Shown piece by piece: positions 1 through 6,726 of a stretch of 9,754 nt of DNA. The stretch covers positions 1-9,754 of the forward strand of contig JAITPL010000124.1 in the NCBI GenBank assembly GCA_031289445.1, in the 5' to 3' direction. The translations under genes and the position numbers were made by a program. Source of the stretch: Tannerella sp. (lineage in GTDB: Bacteria > Bacteroidota > Bacteroidia > Bacteroidales > Tannerellaceae). How positions within the stretch are numbered: position 1 is the first letter of the stretch; each line of letters begins with the position of its first letter. The notes below the pieces were generated by a model that saw nothing but the letters and a program-made list of their open reading frames with translations, searched no databases and was not told the DNA's origin.

Positions 1-10
1 GAATTAGGCA

Positions 11-60
11 GACATTCCAAGTCTTGAAGACTTGGAATGTCTCCGAAGACTTGGAATGCC
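11..60. repeat. Inverted repeat family A, with an extra half copy
   Basis: Positions 11-41 form a perfect inverted repeat: the 15-nt arm GACATTCCAAGTCTT, one central G, and the exact reverse complement. A third partial copy of the right arm, GAAGACTTGGAATGCC, follows at 45-60. It could fold into a strong hairpin in RNA or form a cruciform in DNA. A related motif recurs at 1523-1543, beyond the Rpn-family gene, so this looks like a dispersed palindromic repeat rather than a one-off terminator. No T-run follows, so a role as an intrinsic terminator is not supported. Its function is unknown. Confidence 0.8.
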
Positions 61-86
61 TTCTGAAATGTAACTGCATGGCCTCC

Positions 87-114
87 GTAGAGACGTTGCA
101 TGCAACGTCTCTAC
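87..114. repeat. Perfect 28-bp palindrome (family B, copy 1)
   Basis: The 14-nt half GTAGAGACGTTGCA is followed directly by its exact reverse complement, giving a fully self-complementary 28-bp site. A near-identical copy lies at 1306-1334, just past the stop of the Rpn-family gene. The pair therefore brackets that gene. It resembles REP-like dispersed palindromes found in several bacterial phyla. It could be a mobile repeat or a transcript-end hairpin. Confidence 0.85.
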
Positions 115-116
115 CA

Positions 117-149
117 CAATCACCACCGCCACCGCAATCACCACCGCCA
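117..149. repeat. Short tandem repeat, 18-bp period
   Basis: The 15-mer CAATCACCACCGCCA occurs at 117-131 and again at 135-149, separated by CCG. This C-rich stretch directly follows palindrome B and has no apparent coding role. Read as an ORF it gives only a low-complexity Pro/Ser string. Confidence 0.7.
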
Positions 150-275
150 GGGACATGCAGCCGGGCAGTAATCAACGCCCAAAAGTTAAATAAACATAAA
201 AATTCGTCGATAATGATACAACTTCCATTTTTTTGTACCTGTCCTCTGTAAAAAAACTTTTTTCATTCCTCGCGC

Positions 276-306
276 TTGTAATTATCAAAAATTTTATGTA
301 TCTTTG
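276..306 (+). promoter_or_regulatory. Bacteroidetes-type sigma-70 promoter for the Rpn-family gene
   Basis: A TTG at 276-278 (-33 element) is followed after 20 nt by TATCTTTG at 299-306. This is an exact match to the Bacteroidetes -7 consensus TAnnTTTG with near-ideal spacing. Transcription should start a few bases downstream, leaving an A-rich leader of about 20 nt before the ATG at 334. The leader has no Shine-Dalgarno sequence, as is usual in this phylum. This element is one of the better phylum markers in the window. Confidence 0.75.
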
Positions 307-333
307 CGGTATCAAACAAAATAAAAACGAACT

Positions 334-1287
334 ATGGCACGCTATTTAGACCCAAAAAACGACATACCCTTCAAGAAGGTGTTCGGCGAACATCCCGAAC
401 TGTTAAAGAGTTTTCTCAATGCGTTGCTGCCGCTTCCGGAAGGGCAGAACATTGTAGAAATAACATACCTTACGCCCGAACAGTTGCCTGAAACGCCGGA
501 CAGGAAAAATTCCATTGTTGACGTCAAGTGCGTTGAGAACACCGGGCGGGTATTCATCGTGGAGATGCAGAACTACTGGGGCATCCAGTTCAAGAGACGG
601 ATGTTGCTGAACGCCACCAAGGCGTATGCGCGCCAGTTGCCGAGGGGCGAAGCATACGACCTGATACAGCCGGTTTACACCCTTGCCGTAATCAACGACA
701 TCTACACGCCGGGCGAGCACAACTACTATCATCATTACGAGATCGTGAATATTGAAAACAGCGACGAAGTGATAGAAGGTTTGGAATTTGTGCTGGTAGA
801 ATTGCCCAAGTTTGTACCCGAAACGGTGACCGAAAAGAAAATGCGCGTCTTGTGGCTGCGCTTTCTCAAGGAAGTGGGCGAGACGGTTTACAAACTTGAC
901 CCCGTATTGCTGGAAGATGAATATTTGAAAGAAGCGGTAGAGATATGCGAGATAGGAGCCTATACACGCGGCGAACTTGAGGCGTATGATAAATTTTGGG
1001 AGGCAGTAAGTATGGACAGAACTGTTAAGGGTAGCTTCGCCAAAAAGGATCAAATCATCGCCGAAAAGGATCAAGTCATCGCCGAAAAGGATCAAGCCAT
1101 CGCCGAAAAGGATCAAGTCATCGCCGAAAGAAATCAAGTCATCGCCGAAACGACCCATGCCCTCGAAAAGGAAAGGATCGAACTGGAAAGAGTTGCCCAG
1201 GCCCTTGCGGAAAAAGACAAAGCCCTTGCGGAAAGCCAAAAACTAATCGAAGCCTTACAAAAACAATCTGGAACCGGCCGGAAATAA
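334..1287 (+). CDS. Rpn-family PD-(D/E)XK nuclease/putative transposase with coiled-coil tail
   Basis: The 317-aa protein begins with the block typical of the PDDEXK_2/Rpn family (MARYLDPKNDIPFKKVFGE), whose members are described as recombination-promoting nucleases or putative transposases. The nuclease core is roughly residues 1-130. Likely active-site residues are Asp63 in SIVDVK and Glu77/Gln79 in VEMQ, the D...ExQ pattern of the family. Residues 130-230 are the helical family C-terminal part. Residues 236-310 are a charged coiled coil that begins with five tandem KDQxIAE-type units. The ATG follows a good promoter and the conserved N-terminus starts at once, so the start is secure. The gene is monocistronic, unrelated to nif, and bracketed by palindromes at 87-114 and 1306-1334. 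The exact substrate is unknown, and the coiled coil may mediate oligomerisation. A long antisense ORF over it is a shadow. Confidence 0.88.
   Translation: MARYLDPKNDIPFKKVFGEHPELLKSFLNALLPLPEGQNIVEITYLTPEQLPETPDRKNSIVDVKCVENTGRVFIVEMQNYWGIQFKRRMLLNATKAYARQLPRGEAYDLIQPVYTLAVINDIYTPGEHNYYHHYEIVNIENSDEVIEGLEFVLVELPKFVPETVTEKKMRVLWLRFLKEVGETVYKLDPVLLEDEYLKEAVEICEIGAYTRGELEAYDKFWEAVSMDRTVKGSFAKKDQIIAEKDQVIAEKDQAIAEKDQVIAERNQVIAETTHALEKERIELERVAQALAEKDKALAESQKLIEALQKQSGTGRK
1045..1149 (+). repeat. Five tandem 21-bp units inside the Rpn-family gene
   Basis: Five consecutive in-frame 21-bp units encode KDQIIAE, KDQVIAE, KDQAIAE, KDQVIAE and RNQVIAE (residues 238-272). The first four are nearly identical at the DNA level and the fifth has diverged. 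The 7-residue period equals one coiled-coil heptad, so gain or loss of units would lengthen or shorten the coil without a frameshift. Confidence 0.9.
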
Positions 1288-1305
1288 TCAAATCTCATCC
1301 TACAT

Positions 1306-1334
1306 GTAGAGACGTTGCATGGCAACGTCTCTAC
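1306..1334. repeat. Palindrome family B, copy 2
   Basis: The 13-nt arm GTAGAGACGTTGC, a 3-nt ATG centre and the exact reverse-complement arm make a 29-bp near-copy of the site at 87-114, differing by one inserted G at the centre. It begins 19 nt after the Rpn-family stop codon and may form a hairpin at the end of that transcript. No T-run follows. Confidence 0.85.
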
Positions 1335-1522
1335 GGAATCATGTCGCCTTGTCATTAATGAATCCCCATTTGCCTGATTCGTATTCAAGACAAGCGATTA
1401 ATTCCGCCATTGATTGCTCGTATGTCTTCGTTGTTATTGAATAATTCTTTTATCGCTTGGGATGGAGGACACATCTATACCCGTGTGCAGGATTTGTCAA
1501 TGCAAAATTTTAATTTCATATT

Positions 1523-1543
1523 CGAAGACATGCCAAGTCTTCG
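1523..1543. repeat. Inverted repeat related to family A
   Basis: CGAAGAC (1523-1529) and GTCTTCG (1537-1543) pair around a 7-nt loop, ATGCCAA. The right half, ATGCCAAGTCTTCG, closely resembles the reverse complement of the CGAAGACTTGGAATGCC segment at 44-60. This appears to be a degenerate second member of family A on the other side of the Rpn-family gene. Confidence 0.6.
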
Positions 1544-1622
1544 ATTACAGGAAGACGTCTCATGTCCGTTATTTTGTGAAACGGCGAAGCCTTCTTGACG
1601 AAGTCGGAGAAAATCCCACCAA

Positions 1623-1675
1623 AATGTAGGATTTTCGATTTTTTTCCTACATTCCGGTAGATTTTTTATGCTACC
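1623..1675 (+). other. Pair of hairpin-forming inverted repeats upstream of nifH
   Basis: AATGTAGGA (1623-1631) pairs with TCCTACATT (1645-1653) around a 13-nt T-rich loop. Directly after, GGTAG (1656-1660) pairs with CTACC (1671-1675). They lie 170-220 nt before the nifH start. They could end upstream transcription or form part of a leader or regulator site, but neither has a proper terminator T-tract after its stem. Confidence 0.4.
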
Positions 1676-1752
1676 TCTGCCCAAACCTTTTTCGGACGAA
1701 AAAATAATTTTCCTTCAATATCTTGATTGCAGTGCTATTACAGGCGTTATGA

Positions 1753-2670
<918 letters not shown>

Positions 2671-2687
2671 CATTTAATTATAATGAT

Positions 2688-3014
2688 ATGTTACTAATTA
2701 GAGCTATCGTACGTCCGGAAAAGTCTCCGGTAGTAATGAAAGACCTGTTTAATGCAGGATTTCCGTCCGTAACGAAAATATCCGTTTTCGGACGCGGAAA
2801 GCAACGCGGTCTGAAAGTGGGCAACGTCACTTACGACGAATTGCCAAAGGAATTGCTTATTATCGTAATTCACGAGCGGGACAGGGATTTTGTGGTCGAA
2901 ACAATCATCAATTCGGCGCGTTCGACGCCGAAAGGACAGGCTGGCGACGGCAAAATCTTCATAACTCCCATTGAAGAAGTATATACAATTTCGAGCGGAA
3001 GAATGGAAAAGTAA
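2688..3014 (+). CDS. nifI1: PII-family nitrogenase regulator NifI1
   Basis: NifI1 is a GlnB-like trimeric signal protein. In Methanococcus maripaludis, NifI1 and NifI2 together bind NifDK and switch nitrogenase off when nitrogen is sufficient; 2-oxoglutarate and ATP relieve the inhibition. The 108-aa protein starts MLLIRAIVRPEK as NifI1 proteins do, has a short T-loop region (about residues 36-54, after VFGRGKQRG), and the PII signature GDGKIFI at 86-92. Position between nifH and nifD is diagnostic of the nifI1/nifI2 pair rather than glnB/glnK, which usually sits by amtB. The conserved uridylylation-type T-loop of GlnB is not evident. The original link to nifI2 seems to have been interrupted by a repeat insertion just after the stop. 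Confidence 0.95.
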   Translation: MLLIRAIVRPEKSPVVMKDLFNAGFPSVTKISVFGRGKQRGLKVGNVTYDELPKELLIIVIHERDRDFVVETIINSARSTPKGQAGDGKIFITPIEEVYTISSGRMEK

Positions 3015-3074
3015 AAACAGATACGTATGAGACATTCATGTATTTTACACACACAAGGGAATGAAAACCGGCGG

Positions 3075-3095
3075 ATTGAGGGTCAAGCCCGCAAT
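3075..3095 (+). repeat. Imperfect hairpin in the nifI1-nifI2 spacer
   Basis: ATTGAGGG and CCCGCAAT pair with one mismatch around a 5-nt TCAAG loop. The surrounding sequence (GGTCAAGCCCGCAATGACGG) resembles a dispersed repeat seen in many bacterial genomes, from general knowledge and not searched here. In the mRNA it could act as a processing or stabilising stem between upstream nifH-nifI1 and downstream genes. Confidence 0.5.
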
Positions 3096-3103
3096 GACGG
3101 CGC

Positions 3104-3136
3104 ATTCATAATTCATAATTCACAATTCATAATTTA
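3104..3136 (+). repeat. 7-bp tandem repeat just upstream of nifI2
   Basis: Four consecutive 7-mers (ATTCATA, ATTCATA, ATTCACA, ATTCATA) are followed by a partial ATTTA. The AT-rich tract ends 6 nt before the nifI2 ATG. It leaves an unstructured A/T-rich translation-initiation region, the kind Bacteroidetes ribosomes tend to use instead of a Shine-Dalgarno sequence. Copy number could vary by slippage. Confidence 0.8.
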
Positions 3137-3142
3137 TTACGT

Positions 3143-3535
3143 ATGAAATTGATACTGGCAATAATCAGAATAGCCCGGATGGGCGAGACGAAGCAGGCTT
3201 TGGCGGATGCGGGTCTGCCCTCGTTTACCGCGATGCCGGTGCTCGGTCGCGGACAGGGTCACGGCGATCTGGAGAAAATAAAGGCGGCCGAACTGCAGGC
3301 AAAGAATCCGGAACTTGTCGAAGAAGCCATGAGTTTCATTCCCGAAGTGCCGCGTTTGAAGTCGAAGCGCATGATTACCTTAGTCGTAACCGACGAGAAG
3401 AAGGATTTGGCCGTGCAGACGCTTATCGGCGCCAATCAGACCGGAAAGAGCGGCGACGGCAAGATTTTTGTAGTCAACACATTCGGCTCGTTCAGCGTTC
3501 ACACCGGAGAGACAGGCGATTCGACATTGGATTAA
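3143..3535 (+). CDS. nifI2: PII-family nitrogenase regulator NifI2
   Basis: This 130-aa protein is the second PII-like subunit and partner of NifI1 in 2-oxoglutarate-dependent inhibition of NifDK. It starts MKLILAIIRIARMGETKQAL and has the PII core. Its T-loop region is long (about residues 36-75, from GRGQGHGDLEKIK to PRLKSK), which is the feature separating NifI2 from NifI1. The PII signature GDGKIFV is at 104-110. The tail (about residues 114-130) is polar and acidic. The start is fixed by the family N-terminus. It is translated from the second copy of a 9-bp repeat (TACGTATGA) flanking the spacer insertion, so its leader is non-ancestral if that reading is right. nifD follows after 21 nt. 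Confidence 0.95.
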   Translation: MKLILAIIRIARMGETKQALADAGLPSFTAMPVLGRGQGHGDLEKIKAAELQAKNPELVEEAMSFIPEVPRLKSKRMITLVVTDEKKDLAVQTLIGANQTGKSGDGKIFVVNTFGSFSVHTGETGDSTLD

Positions 3536-3544
3536 TTCACTAAA

Positions 3545-3549
3545 AAGGA
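3545..3549 (+). promoter_or_regulatory. Shine-Dalgarno-like AAGGA before nifD
   Basis: AAGGA lies 7 nt before the nifD ATG within an A-rich stretch. It is the only gene in this operon with a clear SD-like site at proper spacing. The others have A/T-rich leaders or almost no leader. It supports 3557 as the start. Confidence 0.5.
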
Positions 3550-3556
3550 TTTTATT

Positions 3557-5206
3557 ATGGCAAATATAATTGACAGTTCGGCGATGGACGTACTCGCCGC
3601 CGAATTACAGGGGTTTCACGATGAAATCATGACCAGGTACCCCAAGAAAACGGCTAAGAAACGGGCTAAGTCCATCGTTTTCGCCGACCCCGACATGCCG
3701 CCCGAAATACAGGCAAACGTCCGTACCATTCCGGGCATAATCACCCAGCGCGGCTGTACTTATGCGGGTTGCAAGGGCGTGGTGCTGGGACCGACGCGCG
3801 ACATTGTAAATATCGTTCACGGTCCTGTCGGGTGCAGCTTCTACGCATGGCTCACGCGACGCAACCAGACTAAACCGGTTGACGCCGACGAGCCTAACTT
3901 TATGATGTACGCCTTTTCGACCGACATGCAGGATTCAAACATCGTTTTCGGCGGCGAGGAAAAACTCAAACAGGCGATACGCGAAGCCTACGAATTGTTT
4001 CACCCCAAGGCGATAGCGATATTCTCGACCTGTCCGGTAGGACTTATCGGCGACGATGTTCACCGCGTTTCGCGCCAGATGATAGAGGAAATAGGCAACG
4101 GCGTCAATATCTTCGGTTTTTCGTGCGAGGGCTATCGCGGCGTGTCGCAGTCTGCCGGTCACCACATTGCAAACAACGGCTTGTTCAAGCATCTTATCGG
4201 ACGCGACGATACCGTTCGCGGCTCGCTCAAGTACCGCGTCAATCTGCTGGGCGAATACAACATCGGCGGCGACGCCTTTGAACTGGAGCGCGTCTTCGAG
4301 AAATGCGGCATCAACCTGATTGCTACTTTCAGCGGCAATTCGACGGTACAGAAATTTGAAAACGCTCATACGGCCGACCTTAACATGGTGATGTGTCACC
4401 GCTCAATCAATTATGTGGCCGAAATGATGGAAACGGCTTACGGTATTCCGTGGATTAAGGTACAGCCTATCGGCGGCGAATCGACGGCCAAAATGCTCCG
4501 CAAGATTGCACAGTATTTTGGCGACAAAGAACTGAAAGACCGCGTCGAAGAAGTGATTGCCGAAGAAATGGCGGCTGTTAACGAAGCCCGCGAAACGGCT
4601 CTGAAACGTACTGAAGGCAAGTTGGCCATGTTGTTTGTCGGCGGCTCGCGTGCTCACCATTACCAGCAGTTGTTCGACGAGCTGGGGATGCGTACCGTCG
4701 CTGCCGGTTATGAGTTCGGACACCGCGACGACTACGAAGGACGCCGCGTTATCCCAAGTATTCAGATTGACGCCGATAGCCGCAATATCGAAGAGATTAC
4801 CGTTACCCGCGACGAAATGCGCTACAACCCGCGCAAGACGGAAGATGAACTGAAGGCTCTCGAAGCTGAAGGGATGGAGTTTAACGAATATCACGGCATG
4901 ATGAAGGAAATGATGAAGGGAATGCTTGTCATCGACGACCTCAGTCATTACGAGATGGAGAAGTTGATTGAAAAGTATCATCCCGATGTATTCTGCGCGG
5001 GTATCAAGGAAAAATATGTCGTACAGAAACTTGGTATTCCGATGAAACAGTTGCACAACTACGATTCTGGCGGCCCTTATGCCGGATTTCGCGGAGCTGT
5101 CAACTTCTACAAAGATATTGAAATGATTGTCGGAGCAACTATCTGGAAGGAGATAAAGGCGCCCTGGGAAGCGGATGATTATATCGAGGCAACGTTTGCT
5201 TATTAG
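3557..5206 (+). CDS. nifD: Nitrogenase molybdenum-iron protein alpha subunit NifD
   Basis: NifD is the catalytic subunit that binds FeMo-cofactor and reduces N2. At 549 aa it is longer than the roughly 490-aa proteobacterial form because of an insert of about 50 residues near 405-455 (DADSRNIEEITVTRDEMRYN to MKGMLVIDD), as in Clostridium pasteurianum. P-cluster cysteines are Cys67 (RGCTYAGCKG), Cys93 (HGPVGC) and Cys159 (STCPVGLIGDD). Cofactor ligands are Cys280 (VMCHRSINY) and His500 (QLHNYD). Val75, Arg101, Gln198 and His202 match Azotobacter Val70, Arg96, Gln191 and His195, all around the active site. Tyr502 replaces Trp444, and Ser504 and Ala509 replace Tyr446 and His451. The clostridial form also has Tyr at the 444 position, so that change fits the anaerobe class. 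The absence of an anfG/vnfG gene before nifK and the presence of nifEN support the Mo type. Confidence 0.98.
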   Translation: MANIIDSSAMDVLAAELQGFHDEIMTRYPKKTAKKRAKSIVFADPDMPPEIQANVRTIPGIITQRGCTYAGCKGVVLGPTRDIVNIVHGPVGCSFYAWLTRRNQTKPVDADEPNFMMYAFSTDMQDSNIVFGGEEKLKQAIREAYELFHPKAIAIFSTCPVGLIGDDVHRVSRQMIEEIGNGVNIFGFSCEGYRGVSQSAGHHIANNGLFKHLIGRDDTVRGSLKYRVNLLGEYNIGGDAFELERVFEKCGINLIATFSGNSTVQKFENAHTADLNMVMCHRSINYVAEMMETAYGIPWIKVQPIGGESTAKMLRKIAQYFGDKELKDRVEEVIAEEMAAVNEARETALKRTEGKLAMLFVGGSRAHHYQQLFDELGMRTVAAGYEFGHRDDYEGRRVIPSIQIDADSRNIEEITVTRDEMRYNPRKTEDELKALEAEGMEFNEYHGMMKEMMKGMLVIDDLSHYEMEKLIEKYHPDVFCAGIKEKYVVQKLGIPMKQLHNYDSGGPYAGFRGAVNFYKDIEMIVGATIWKEIKAPWEADDYIEATFAY

Positions 5207-5249
5207 TGAACAGTTTTATTAGTGAACAGTGAATAACTAATAACTAATA
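5201..5249 (+). repeat. 16-bp direct duplication over the nifD stop plus TAACTAA repeats
   Basis: TATTAGTGAACAGT occurs at 5201-5214 and again at 5217-5230 (16-bp period). The first copy contains the nifD stop codon TAG at 5204-5206. ATAACTAATAACTAATAG follows at 5232-5249, and a further relative, AGAACAGTGAACAAC, lies at 5287-5301. This AT-rich short-repeat composition is typical of Bacteroidales spacers and suggests slippage-driven expansion. Confidence 0.75.
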
Positions 5250-5250
5250 G

Positions 5251-5275
5251 ATCGACATTATCGGTTTCGGTCGAT
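5251..5275 (+). other. Small inverted repeat in the nifD-nifK spacer
   Basis: ATCGAC (5251-5256) and GTCGAT (5270-5275) can pair around a 13-nt loop. Flanking ACTAAT and ATTAGT could lengthen the stem with a bulge. It lies in the 125-nt gap before nifK and might affect mRNA processing, but no T-tract follows to make it a terminator. Confidence 0.4.
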
Positions 5276-5331
5276 TAGTGTTGATGAGAACAGTGAACAA
5301 CTTACGACTTTTAATTTTTAATTCAAACTAC

Positions 5332-6714
5332 ATGCTACTACGCCATACAAAAATAAAAGAAACAGAAAGAAAGGCGCTGACTATTAATCCGGCGAAGACA
5401 TGTCAGCCGATAGGCGCCATGTATGCCGCTTTAGGCTTACACGGATGTCTGCCTCACAGTCACGGCTCGCAGGGCTGCTGTTCCTATCACAGGAGCGCCC
5501 TGACACGACACTTCAAAGAGCCTGTGATGGCTGCCACAAGCTCCTTCTCCGAAGGCTCGTCGGTGTTCGGCGGCTCTTCAAACCTCGTTACCGCTATCGA
5601 GAACATTTTCATGATATACGAGCCTGATATAATCGCCGTTCATACTACATGCCTCTCGGAAACTATCGGCGACGACCTCACCCAAATCATCTCGAAAGCG
5701 AACGAAGAGGGTAAAGTACCCGACGGAAAGAAGGTCATCTTCTGCAACACGCCGAGTTATGTAGGTACGCATGTTACAGGTTATTCGAATCAGGTATCTT
5801 CGTTCGTGAAGTTTTTTGCCACGGCAACGGCGAAGAAACGCAATGTGGTAAACCTGATTGCTGGATGGATGGAGCCTTCCGACATGCGCGAAATCAAACG
5901 CATAGCCGGCGAAATGGAAGCGCGTATCATCATGTTTCCCGACATGTCGGGCGTGCTGGATACTCCTCTGACAGGAAAATTCCAAATGTTTCCTCCCGGA
6001 GGAGCTACCGTTCAGGACATCACGGCTTCGGGCGACAGCAAATTTACTATCGGACTTGGGCCTTACACCACCGAAGACGCCTGCGTAAAACTCGAAAACA
6101 AGTGCAAAGTCAGATTTGAAGTGATAGAAATACCTATCGGTTTGAAGGCTACCGACCGTTTCATCGTCTCGCTGAGCCGTCATGCCAACTTGCCTGTACC
6201 CGATTCGCTGACCGAAGAACGCGGCCGGCTTGTGGACTTCATCGCCGACAACTCCAAATATTTCTACGGCAAGCGCGTAGCCCTGTTCGGCGACCCCGAC
6301 ACTTTGATTCCGCTCGTGGAATTTCTGTTGACGCTCGACATGCGCCCTGTGTATATCGTGAGCGGCACTCCGGGCAAGCATTTCGACGGCTCAATGACCG
6401 AAATGCTGTCGGAACGAATCCCCGAAGCTAAATTCAAAAGCGGAAACTGCGCCGACATGTACCTGCTTCACCAGTGGATTAAACAGGAGCCTGTGGACAT
6501 GATCATCGGAAATACTTATGGCAAATATATCGCCCGCGACGAAAACATTCCGCTCGTGCGCATCGGTTTCCCTGTAATCGACCGCGCCGGAAACAACTAT
6601 TTTCCGTTTGTGGGCTACGTCGGAGCCATGAATATCGCTTCCCGAATACTGGATAAAATCCTTGACCATAAAGACAGAAATTGTGCGGAAGAAAGCGTTG
6701 AACTACAGATGTAA
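5332..6714 (+). CDS. nifK: Nitrogenase molybdenum-iron protein beta subunit NifK
   Basis: NifK pairs with NifD in the alpha2beta2 tetramer and shares the P-cluster. From ATG 5332 the protein is 460 aa and starts MLLRHTKIKETERKALTINP, close to the short clostridial NifK and without the roughly 50-residue N-terminal extension of proteobacterial forms. P-cluster ligands are Cys24 (KTCQPIG), Cys49 (HGSQGC, followed by a second Cys50) and Cys107 (HTTCLSETIGDD). SFSEGSSVFGG at 71-81 is the usual NifK block. An in-frame GTG at 5278 would add 18 residues (MLMRTVNNLRLLIFNSNY) encoded by spacer repeats and is judged non-coding. The 125-nt gap from nifD is unusually long for these obligate partners. nifE follows after 12 nt. 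Confidence 0.97.
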   Translation: MLLRHTKIKETERKALTINPAKTCQPIGAMYAALGLHGCLPHSHGSQGCCSYHRSALTRHFKEPVMAATSSFSEGSSVFGGSSNLVTAIENIFMIYEPDIIAVHTTCLSETIGDDLTQIISKANEEGKVPDGKKVIFCNTPSYVGTHVTGYSNQVSSFVKFFATATAKKRNVVNLIAGWMEPSDMREIKRIAGEMEARIIMFPDMSGVLDTPLTGKFQMFPPGGATVQDITASGDSKFTIGLGPYTTEDACVKLENKCKVRFEVIEIPIGLKATDRFIVSLSRHANLPVPDSLTEERGRLVDFIADNSKYFYGKRVALFGDPDTLIPLVEFLLTLDMRPVYIVSGTPGKHFDGSMTEMLSERIPEAKFKSGNCADMYLLHQWIKQEPVDMIIGNTYGKYIARDENIPLVRIGFPVIDRAGNNYFPFVGYVGAMNIASRILDKILDHKDRNCAEESVELQM

Positions 6715-6726
6715 ACAGAAATAGCA

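Larger units (their letters stand above)
3022..3146 (+). mobile_element. Probable small non-coding insertion (MITE-like) between nifI1 and nifI2
   Basis: The 9-mer TACGTATGA occurs at 3022-3030 and again at 3138-3146, where it contains the nifI2 ATG. The 107 nt between them are non-coding and contain a hairpin and a 7-bp tandem repeat. Removing the insert and one 9-mer copy would place the nifI2 ATG 12 nt after the nifI1 stop, a spacing like the other nif gaps. This fits an insertion that duplicated a 9-bp target site. No clear terminal inverted repeats were found, so slippage or chance remain possible. Confidence 0.45.

Noticed and set aside
24..251. 75-codon + strand ORF
   Set aside because: It runs through an inverted repeat, a palindrome and a C-rich tandem repeat, and gives low-complexity sequence.
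403..1239. 278-codon minus-strand ORF opposite the Rpn-family gene
   Set aside because: A shadow of the real gene; its FGDDLILFGD repeat is only the antisense of the 21-bp coding repeats.
1410..1598. 62-codon + strand ORF in the spacer before nifH
   Set aside because: No recognisable domain or promoter, and it spans an inverted repeat.
3104..3136. CRISPR-like or origin-iteron interpretation of the 7-bp repeats
   Set aside because: Units are directly abutting, too short and without spacers, and sit inside an operon gap; a simple microsatellite explains them.
5278..5331. Upstream GTG start for NifK adding 18 residues
   Set aside because: The extra residues come from spacer repeats; the short clostridial NifK starts at the position of ATG 5332.
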